From NCBI GenBank assembly GCA_900766815.1, contig CAAFWV010000093.1:1-6114 (forward strand): a DNA stretch of 6,114 bases, in the 5' to 3' direction. This document shows positions 1-5,354 of the stretch, piece by piece. A model generated the notes under the pieces. That model made no database searches. It saw only the letters and a program-made list of their open reading frames with translations, and was not told where the DNA came from. Source of the DNA: Lachnospiraceae bacterium. Lineage in GTDB: Bacteria; Bacillota; Clostridia; Lachnospirales; Lachnospiraceae. Each line of letters starts with the position of its first letter. The stretch's first letter is position 1. A program made the translations under genes and the position numbers.

Positions 1-483
1 AAAGAGTGAACTCAAGGAAGTCTTATGTCCGTCTACATGTCCTGCAAGCATTGGACAGCCTGATACGAAGATAGTCGGTACATTAACCCTTGCTGCAGCC
101 ATAAGTAATCCCGGTACATTCTTGTCACAATTGGGAATACATACCATTCCGTCGAATCTGTGAGCTTCCATCATACACTCTGTACTGTCGGCAATAAGGT
201 CTCTTGTAACAAGGGAATACTTCATTCCCACATGACCCATTGCAATACCGTCGCATACGGCAATAGCCGGGAACATAACCGGTGTTCCTCCCGCCATTGC
301 AATTCCAAGCTTTACAGCCTCTGTTATCTTATCTAAGTTCATATGACCGGGTACAATCTCATTATATGAGCTTACAACCGCGATAAGCGGCTTATCAAGC
401 TCTTCCTTAGTATATCCCAGTGCATTATACAGCGACCTTCCGGGTGACTGTCTCTTTCCACATTTTGCTTCATCACTTCTCAT
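1..483 (-). CDS. ilvD: Dihydroxy-acid dehydratase, N-terminal part (cut by window edge)
   Basis: Dehydrates 2,3-dihydroxy-isovalerate and its methylvalerate homologue to 2-oxo acids, the shared penultimate step of valine and isoleucine synthesis; a cytoplasmic Fe-S enzyme. The first 161 residues are visible and the frame is open to base 1; family members are about 550-570 residues. Seen, numbering from the chosen start: SYNEIVPGH (about 39-47), VCDGIAMGH (76-84), the Fe-S cysteine motif PNCDKNVPG (117-125) and PMLAGHVDG (144-152). Three ATG codons occur in a row (489, 486, 483). The Shine-Dalgarno GGAGG at 496-492 is only 2 bases from the first but 8 from the third, and MRSDEAK matches the usual start of clostridial IlvD, so 483 is preferred. 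It lies 20 bases after leuB and is surely co-transcribed with it. Odd points: Cys143 in SGCPM, where SGGPM is usual, and SPGRSL where APHRSL is usual. Identification is secure. Confidence 0.95.
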   Translation of the reverse strand, partial: MRSDEAKCGKRQSPGRSLYNALGYTKEELDKPLIAVVSSYNEIVPGHMNLDKITEAVKLGIAMAGGTPVMFPAIAVCDGIAMGHVGMKYSLVTRDLIADSTECMMEAHRFDGMVCIPNCDKNVPGLLMAAARVNVPTIFVSGCPMLAGHVDGHKTSLSSLF

Positions 484-491
484 CATCATTT

Positions 492-496
492 CCTCC
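492..496 (-). promoter_or_regulatory. Ribosome binding site of ilvD
   Basis: A perfect GGAGG lies in the leuB-ilvD gap. Its distance decides among three consecutive ATG codons: 2 bases to the first, 5 to the second and 8 to the third. The first is too close for normal initiation. Confidence 0.8.
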
Positions 497-503
497 GTCA
501 ATC

Positions 504-1586
504 CTAGATTCTCTCTGCTACAAGGTCACCCATCTTAGAGCAGCTGACCTTCTCCATGCCTTCTGACATAATATCTACAGTTCTGTATCCACCATCCAAT
601 ACTGCATTTATGGCTTTCTCAATTGCAGCGGCTTCCTCATGCAGGTCGAAGCTGTATTTAAGCATCATTGCCGCACTGAGAATAGTTGCAAGGGGATTGG
701 CTATATTCATACCCGCAATATCAGGTGCCGAGCCATGGCTTGGCTCGTATAAGCCAAACTTACTGTCATTCATACTGGCTGATGCAAGCATTCCTATTGA
801 ACCTGTTACCATGCTGGCTTCATCCGATAAGATATCACCAAACATATTCTCTGTAAGAATCACATCGAACTGAGCCGGGTCCTTAACTAACTGCATCGCG
901 CAATTATCAACAAGCATATGCTCAAGTTCAATATCAGGATAATCAGCACTTACCTCCTCAGCTACCTTTCTCCAGAGTCTTGAGGAATCAAGTACATTAG
1001 CCTTATCCACGCTGGTAACCTTCTTATTTCTGACCTTCGCTATCTCAAAGGCCTTGATTGCAATTCTTCTAATCTCGCTTTCAGAATAGCTCAGTGTATC
1101 TGTAGCCTTAAGCTCACCATTCTCTGTTACTGTACATCTGTCTCCGAAGTACAGACCACCTGTAAGCTCTCTCATAATCAACATATCAAAGCCCTTAACC
1201 GATATCTCTTCCTTAAGGGGACAGGCTCCTCTAAGCTGTGGATACAGTACGGCAGGTCTTAGATTGGCGAACAGGTTAAGACTCTTCCTGAGCTTAAGAA
1301 GTCCGGCTTCAGGTCTGAGTGAGGGCTCCAGCTTATACCATGGTGAGGTCTGTGTATTGCCTCCGATGGAAGCCATAAGAACAGCATCACTTTTCTTACA
1401 GATGTCAATTGTCTCATCCGTGAGAGGAACACCGTTAACATCAATGGAAGCACCACCCATAAGTACATCCGTATACACAATCTCATGTCCGAATTTCTCA
1501 CATACTTTATTCAGTACCTTCTTAGCCTCAGCCATAATCTCGGGACCTATTCCGTCACCGCCAATACATGCAATATTCAGTCTCAT
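504..1586 (-). CDS. leuB: 3-isopropylmalate dehydrogenase
   Basis: Oxidises and decarboxylates 3-isopropylmalate to 2-oxoisocaproate with NAD+, the third step of leucine synthesis; a cytoplasmic homodimer in known relatives. The 360-residue length is normal for the family. Motifs run in the expected order: GGDGIGPEI (9-17), the substrate arginines R100, R110 and R139 (LLKLRKSLNLFANLRP and MRELTGG), Y146 in GGLYFG, K195 in SVDKANVLD, D227 in VDN, the family signature NMFGDILSDEAS (247-258) with metal-binding D251 and D255, and the NAD-binding GLYEPSHGSAPDIAG (278-292). Residue roles are transferred from the Thermus enzyme. The ATG at 1586 has GGAG five bases upstream. It is the first gene after a transcription terminator and is followed by ilvD after a short gap, so it probably heads a branched-chain amino acid operon. 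No T-box or leader-peptide attenuator is visible upstream. Isocitrate or tartrate dehydrogenase is unlikely given the motifs and the ilvD neighbour. Confidence 0.97.
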   Translation of the reverse strand: MRLNIACIGGDGIGPEIMAEAKKVLNKVCEKFGHEIVYTDVLMGGASIDVNGVPLTDETIDICKKSDAVLMASIGGNTQTSPWYKLEPSLRPEAGLLKLRKSLNLFANLRPAVLYPQLRGACPLKEEISVKGFDMLIMRELTGGLYFGDRCTVTENGELKATDTLSYSESEIRRIAIKAFEIAKVRNKKVTSVDKANVLDSSRLWRKVAEEVSADYPDIELEHMLVDNCAMQLVKDPAQFDVILTENMFGDILSDEASMVTGSIGMLASASMNDSKFGLYEPSHGSAPDIAGMNIANPLATILSAAMMLKYSFDLHEEAAAIEKAINAVLDGGYRTVDIMSEGMEKVSCSKMGDLVAERI

Positions 1587-1602
1587 ATTATCTCCATTTC
1601 GC

Positions 1603-1639
1603 TATAAAATTAGGCGTAAGCAAACGCTTACGCCTAATT
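1603..1639 (-). terminator. Intrinsic terminator after yajC
   Basis: A perfect 14-bp stem pairs 1608-1621 with 1626-1639 around a 4-base loop. On the minus strand the second arm runs into TTTTATA, so two of the four Ts sit at the base of the stem; the U-tract is short but the stem is strong. On the plus strand the hairpin is followed by CTAAC, a poor U-tract, so termination should mainly act on transcripts arriving from tgt-yajC. It ends only about 20 bases before the leuB start codon. Confidence 0.85.
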
Positions 1640-1665
1640 CTAACATACATATAGGTATTTATTAA
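1637..1665 (-). promoter_or_regulatory. Candidate leuB promoter (weak)
   Basis: Reading the minus strand, TTAATA (1665-1660), a 17-base spacer and TAGAAT (1642-1637) match the sigma-A consensus at 4/6 and 5/6. The -10 overlaps the base of the terminator stem, so transcription would start near 1630, inside the first arm of the hairpin. The 1640-1698 stretch is extremely AT-rich and also contains TATAAT (1681-1676) and TATATT (1670-1665), but neither has a good -35. The placement is therefore tentative. No T-box, riboswitch or small ORF was recognised in this 112-base gap. Confidence 0.4.
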
Positions 1666-1698
1666 ATATATATCTATTATATATTCTATAACTTACAG

Positions 1699-2004
1699 TT
1701 ATGCTTCGGGCTTTTCAACCTGAGCAACTGCAGCCTTCTGCATAGGTATACGGCAGTTCTTATTATTACCGAATTCAACTATTACTGTATCATCCTGCAT
1801 ATCAATTACTGTTCCGTAGAAGCCTGAGGTTGTAAGTACATAATCACCTACCTCAAGTGAGTTCATTAATGCCTGCTGTTTCTTCTGCTCATTCTTCTGG
1901 GGACGAATCATGAAGAAATACATGATAGCACCGAAAATGAGTACATATACAACAAGTACAATACCTGAATTAAGTCCGCCTGTAGCTGTAGCATCTAATA
2001 ACAT
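1699..2004 (-). CDS. yajC: Sec translocon accessory subunit YajC
   Basis: A small inner-membrane protein that associates with SecDF and the SecYEG export channel; it is not essential in studied bacteria. The 101-residue product has a short outside N-terminus, one membrane span at about residues 14-33, the family hallmark FMIRPQKNEQKKQQ (31-44) just inside the membrane, and the conserved cytoplasmic motif GDYVLTTSGFYGTV (53-66). The ATG at 2004 is chosen because AAAAGGAGA ends a normal distance upstream. A longer reading from TTG at 2025 would translate this ribosome binding site itself as KRRK and is rejected. It has its own promoter-like sequence upstream and a strong terminator downstream. 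It follows tgt, as in many bacteria, but secD and secF do not follow: the next genes are leuB and ilvD. Confidence 0.95.
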   Translation of the reverse strand: MLLDATATGGLNSGIVLVVYVLIFGAIMYFFMIRPQKNEQKKQQALMNSLEVGDYVLTTSGFYGTVIDMQDDTVIVEFGNNKNCRIPMQKAAVAQVEKPEA

Positions 2005-2011
2005 AATCTTT

Positions 2012-2016
2012 CTCCT
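2012..2016 (-). promoter_or_regulatory. Ribosome binding site of yajC
   Basis: AGGAG on the minus strand is 7 bases before the ATG at 2004. It lies inside the upstream TTG-initiated extension of the frame and therefore fixes the shorter start. Confidence 0.85.
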
Positions 2017-2040
2017 TTTCAACAAAGTGGCACTTCCACC

Positions 2041-2069
2041 ATTTTACTCTATGATTGCCTTTGTGGCAA
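2041..2069 (-). promoter_or_regulatory. Probable sigma-A promoter of yajC
   Basis: On the minus strand TTGCCA (2069-2064) and TAAAAT (2046-2041) are separated by exactly 17 bases; each matches the consensus at 5 of 6 positions. Transcription would start around 2034, giving a leader of about 30 bases that contains the yajC ribosome binding site. The site lies wholly in the tgt-yajC gap. It implies that yajC can be expressed independently of the four genes upstream. Confidence 0.65.
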
Positions 2070-2070
2070 G

Positions 2071-2091
2071 TATTATCCATCCGGGATAATA
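2071..2091 (-). repeat. Perfect inverted repeat between tgt and the yajC promoter
   Basis: TATTATCC and GGATAATA are perfect reverse complements separated by 5 bases. The element begins directly after the tgt stop codon and ends one base before the -35 of the yajC promoter. As RNA it could form an 8-bp hairpin at the tgt 3' end; a second 5-bp hairpin (TTGCC/GGCAA, 2069-2055) follows. Neither is followed by a U-tract, so it is not a classical terminator. As DNA it has the size and symmetry of an operator. Which role applies cannot be decided from the sequence. Confidence 0.6.
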
Positions 2092-3231
2092 CTATACATC
2101 ACCGGACTCGAAATCACTAATAAATTTTTTCTTAAATCCGGCAAAATTGCCCTCGTCAAGAGCTCCTCTTATCTCCTCCATCATATGATTATAGAAATAC
2201 AGGTTATGAAGCACACAGAGTCTCATGGCAAGCATCTCACCTGCAATCATCAGATGTCTGATATAGGCTCTTGAATAATTCTTACACGCAGGACACTGAC
2301 ATCCCTCTTCTATCGGTCTGTCATCACAGGCATACTTCGCATTCTTGATATTCAGTCTGCCCTTATGTGTATAGAGTGCGCCATGTCTGGCATTCCTTGA
2401 TGGATATACACAATCAAAGAAGTCAACGCCCCTGTCCACCGCCTCAACTATATTAACAGGTGTTCCAACACCCATAAGATAGGTTGGTTTATCCTTAGGC
2501 AGGAAGGGCACAGTCGAATCCAGGATTCTGTACATCTCTTCATGTGTCTCACCCACTGCCAGACCACCTACGGCATATCCGTCCAAATCAAGCTCCGATA
2601 TAACCTTGGCATGCTCTATTCTTATATCATCATATACTGCACCCTGATTGATACCAAAGAGCAACTGGTCCTTATTAACTGTATCCTCCAGGGTATTAAG
2701 TCTCTTAAGTTCCTCATTACATCTGATAAGCCATCTTGTCGTTCTGTCTACTGAAGGCTGTACATAGCTTCTCTCTGCCTTGGCAGGAGGACATTCATCA
2801 AAGGCCATAGCTATGGTCGAACCCAGATGAGACTGAATCCTCATGCTTTCCTCGGGTCCCATGAAGATAATCCTGCCATCAACATGGCTGTGGAAGGTTA
2901 CACCCTCCTCTTTAATCTTCCTTAATCCCGCAAGGGAGAATACCTGGAATCCGCCGGAGTCTGTAAGGACCGGTCTGTCCCAGTTCATAAATTTATGGAT
3001 TCCTCCAAGCTTATGTATCAGTTCATCTCCGGGTCTTACATGGAGATGATATGTATTGGATAATTCTATCTGACATCCGATATCCTTAAGGTCGAGTGTA
3101 GATACAGCTCCCTTGATGGCAGCCGAAGTTCCCACATTCATGAATACCGGAGTCTGTACAGTGCCGTGAACTGTCTTGAATTCCGCTCTTTTGGCTCTGC
3201 CTTCCGTTTTAATAATCTTATATTCCGCCAT
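2092..3231 (-). CDS. tgt: tRNA-guanine transglycosylase (queuine tRNA-ribosyltransferase)
   Basis: Exchanges the wobble guanine G34 of tRNAs with GUN anticodons (Asp, Asn, His, Tyr) for a queuosine precursor, preQ1 in bacteria; a cytoplasmic zinc enzyme. The 379-residue length is typical. Seen in order: D91 in TDSGGFQVFSL (active-site aspartate), D145 in AFDECPP, GINQGAVY (193-200), GGLAVGE (222-228), nucleophile D273 in FDCVYPSRNARHG, and the zinc ligands C311, C313, C316 and H342 (CQCPACKN, then LHNLYFYN). Residue roles are transferred from the Zymomonas and E. coli enzymes. The ATG shares one base with the stop of the preceding carboxypeptidase gene (TAATG). Only a weak GAG-type ribosome binding site lies upstream, so translation is probably coupled. 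No queuosine or preQ1 transport gene is visible nearby. Confidence 0.98.
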   Translation of the reverse strand: MAEYKIIKTEGRAKRAEFKTVHGTVQTPVFMNVGTSAAIKGAVSTLDLKDIGCQIELSNTYHLHVRPGDELIHKLGGIHKFMNWDRPVLTDSGGFQVFSLAGLRKIKEEGVTFHSHVDGRIIFMGPEESMRIQSHLGSTIAMAFDECPPAKAERSYVQPSVDRTTRWLIRCNEELKRLNTLEDTVNKDQLLFGINQGAVYDDIRIEHAKVISELDLDGYAVGGLAVGETHEEMYRILDSTVPFLPKDKPTYLMGVGTPVNIVEAVDRGVDFFDCVYPSRNARHGALYTHKGRLNIKNAKYACDDRPIEEGCQCPACKNYSRAYIRHLMIAGEMLAMRLCVLHNLYFYNHMMEEIRGALDEGNFAGFKKKFISDFESGDV

Positions 3232-4283
3232 TACAATTTCTCAATGAATTCTTCTAATGTTATTTTTTCCTCATAGATAATCTCGGCCGCTTCCCTACCG
3301 ACATATCTGTAATGCCAGGGCTCATAGATAATGCCGGTAATATCCTCCTTACCCTTGGGATATCTCAGGATAAATCCGAACTTATATGCATTATTCATAA
3401 GCCACTGTCCGGCATCTGTCTCACCGAACTTCTCATCCAGTGCCTGATGATCCGTACTCACTATATCCAGCGACAGTCCTATTTCATGTTCACTGGCTCC
3501 CGGCACGGTCACAACCGAAGATGCCTCTCTGTAGGCATCTATGAAGGAATCACCGGAATTCAGATACTGCTTCATCTTCTTCTTAAACAGATATTCCTGT
3601 CTGTCGAGATCTCTGTAGGGCGAGCATATCTTAAGATAGATTCCTTCTTCATTAGCTGCATTAATCATATCATTCAGAGGTTCAATGATTCTCTCATCAC
3701 ACTTCATACTGCCCGAGATACTGCCCAGTGTATATGAATAATCCTCAGGAATTGGATGCTGTTTATTCACAAGCAGCAGATTCCATGCATTCTTATCAAA
3801 GGAAGAATAATCCTTATTCTCCGAAATGATTGAGGTCGCCTGACCCGCCTTGGAAACCGGAGTTACCTGAGGCAGGTTACCTGCGGTCTGATTACCGGCA
3901 CCCACTGCCACAGTATCACTTCCCGCAGAACCGCCGGCGTTATTATCTTCAATACTTCCGGGCTCTCCAATAATAACGTCAGCACTACCTTCAACCTCAG
4001 CTTCACTTACTGTACCTTCCTCACCCTCTGTTACAACAGCCGAAGCCTTATTCCCTGTCAGCTGCTCCAAGAGTCCTGAATATACAACCGCAAAGCCGAT
4101 AACACCGACCACAATCAATGTCGCAATGGTAATAATGCAGTTCTTCAATATTTTGTTTTTGGATATTATATGGCAAACAGAAAAAAGATAAGCCAGAGCC
4201 ATCGCTATACAGAAGCACAGCTTATTCTTCTCAGAGAATTCCCTCAGCTTCTTAATCCTGTTTTTGTAATTATTATCAGACAC
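3231..4283 (-). CDS. Membrane-anchored D-alanyl-D-alanine carboxypeptidase, VanY/peptidase M15 family
   Basis: Probably removes the terminal D-Ala from peptidoglycan stem peptides outside the membrane, using zinc. The 350 residues comprise a basic N-terminus (KNRIKKLR), hydrophobic stretches at about 22-40 and 48-69, a low-complexity linker rich in Gly, Ala, Ser, Glu and Val (about 78-150), and an M15 domain from about 165 to the end. The domain shows SPYRDLDRQ (221-229), zinc ligands H266 and D273 in SEHEIGLSLD, catalytic E321 and zinc ligand H324 in EPWHYRYVG. The start is GTG, five bases after the preceding stop; an in-frame TAA immediately precedes it, so no longer start is possible. The ribosome binding site is weak, suggesting coupling to the lactonase gene. 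No vanR/S/H/A/X genes are present, so a role in cell-wall maturation is more likely than glycopeptide resistance. An L,D- or D,D-endopeptidase specificity cannot be excluded. Confidence 0.9.
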   Translation of the reverse strand: MSDNNYKNRIKKLREFSEKNKLCFCIAMALAYLFSVCHIISKNKILKNCIITIATLIVVGVIGFAVVYSGLLEQLTGNKASAVVTEGEEGTVSEAEVEGSADVIIGEPGSIEDNNAGGSAGSDTVAVGAGNQTAGNLPQVTPVSKAGQATSIISENKDYSSFDKNAWNLLLVNKQHPIPEDYSYTLGSISGSMKCDERIIEPLNDMINAANEEGIYLKICSPYRDLDRQEYLFKKKMKQYLNSGDSFIDAYREASSVVTVPGASEHEIGLSLDIVSTDHQALDEKFGETDAGQWLMNNAYKFGFILRYPKGKEDITGIIYEPWHYRYVGREAAEIIYEEKITLEEFIEKL

Positions 4284-4288
4284 TTATT

Positions 4289-5341
4289 CTACCGTGGCAA
4301 TTTATGAAAAATAATACAATTGGGCTTATCAACCTTGATTTCCTTCTGATTCATTACGATGAGCCCTTTTTCGGTATCAACGCTGAAGAAGGTCATGGTG
4401 TTGGTCTCATGATTGAGGCTGACTAAGTGCTTATTATCCGGGAAAAGCGCTACGTCCTTAGGATAATCTCCGCTCACGGGAAGGCATAAAAGCTTGCTCA
4501 GCTCTCCGGTATCCTCATCAATCTTGAACATTACAGCACTGTTGTCTCCTGCATTGGAGGACAGAAGGTATTTGTAATCATCAGAAAGCGACAGGGCCGA
4601 AGCAGCAGAGCCCGAAGCGTGATAGTCATTGAGTGTGCTTATCTGCTGGATTCGCTCAAATTCCGGAGTGCCGTTTTTGTCAGAATAATCATAGACATCT
4701 ATGGTATTACCAAGCTCATGGACGATATACATGAATCTGCCGGACTTAGAGAACTTGATATGTCTAGGTGCTGATTCCTGGTCTGAATGGATGATATCAA
4801 CCAGCTTAAGCTTACCTGTGGTATGATTGACCGCATATACATCTGTATAATCCATACCAAGGTCTGCCGCACACAGATATTTATTGTCTCTGGTCATCTT
4901 CACGCAGCTGACATGGGGACGGAAGCTTCTCTCAGCCATATTTCCCCAGCCCTTGTGGAATATCTCGTCTGTAATTCCGCCGAAGGTTCCGTCATTCTCA
5001 AGTCTGAGCACAGTTATCTTACCGTCATGGTAGCCTGCCACAAACAGAAGCTTATCATTATAATCCGTAGACAGATAACAGCCTCTCATACCGTTTATGG
5101 ATGCCTTACCAAGGAATTCCAGTGTTCCGTCATCCTTAATCTTATATCCCTCTACACCAAAGTCCGTGATGGAATAAAGATATTTCCTGTTATGTGTAAT
5201 GGTTACATAGCTTGAGTTGGTAATCTGGACCTTGTCCTTCTCGGTAAGCTTACCCTGCTCAAGATCAACATCATATACTCTTATTCCATAATCATCTCCG
5301 TAAGTATATGTTGATACATATGCAACATACTTATCACTCAT
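4289..5341 (-). CDS. Lactonase-family beta-propeller protein (6-phosphogluconolactonase-like)
   Basis: Matches the seven-bladed-propeller lactonase family whose known members include E. coli Pgl (YbhE), which hydrolyses 6-phosphogluconolactone in the pentose phosphate pathway. The 350 residues show repeated blade strands such as YVTITHNRKYLYSI, KLLFVAGYHDGKITVLRL and HIKFSKSGRFMYIVHELGN, plus the family-conserved RPH (141-143), PRH (192-194) and HEL (208-210). No signal peptide or membrane span is seen, so it should be cytoplasmic. The ATG at 5341 has a perfect AGGAGG six bases upstream, within the 13-base gap after the binding-protein gene. No other pentose-phosphate gene is nearby. Family membership is solid; the substrate is uncertain, since many family members are uncharacterised and propellers resemble each other. 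Confidence 0.82.
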   Translation of the reverse strand: MSDKYVAYVSTYTYGDDYGIRVYDVDLEQGKLTEKDKVQITNSSYVTITHNRKYLYSITDFGVEGYKIKDDGTLEFLGKASINGMRGCYLSTDYNDKLLFVAGYHDGKITVLRLENDGTFGGITDEIFHKGWGNMAERSFRPHVSCVKMTRDNKYLCAADLGMDYTDVYAVNHTTGKLKLVDIIHSDQESAPRHIKFSKSGRFMYIVHELGNTIDVYDYSDKNGTPEFERIQQISTLNDYHASGSAASALSLSDDYKYLLSSNAGDNSAVMFKIDEDTGELSKLLCLPVSGDYPKDVALFPDNKHLVSLNHETNTMTFFSVDTEKGLIVMNQKEIKVDKPNCIIFHKLPR

Positions 5342-5354
5342 ATCCGGCCTCCTG

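Noticed and set aside
556..873. Plus-strand open frame opposite leuB
   Set aside because: Lies fully antisense to a clear leuB reading frame with no ribosome binding site or recognisable domain.
1264..1665. Plus-strand open frame across the leuB start and terminator
   Set aside because: It would translate through the terminator hairpin and is antisense to leuB; composition looks like a shadow frame.
1587..1698. T-box or leader-peptide attenuator before leuB
   Set aside because: The gap is only 112 bases, lacks a T-box-like conserved GGUGG-type motif or a short leucine-rich ORF, and its hairpin is better explained as the terminator of yajC.
2005..2025. TTG-initiated N-terminal extension of YajC
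   Set aside because: The extension encodes the Shine-Dalgarno sequence itself; the ATG at 2004 has ideal spacing and matches family N-termini.
3312..3737. Plus-strand open frame opposite the carboxypeptidase gene
   Set aside because: Antisense to the M15 catalytic domain; no start signals and no family resemblance.
3231..4283. Vancomycin resistance gene cluster
   Set aside because: Only a VanY-like enzyme is present, with no ligase, dehydrogenase, VanX or two-component regulator in the window; housekeeping M15 carboxypeptidases are common.
4787..5215. Plus-strand open frame opposite the lactonase gene
   Set aside because: Antisense shadow of a coherent propeller protein; no upstream signals.
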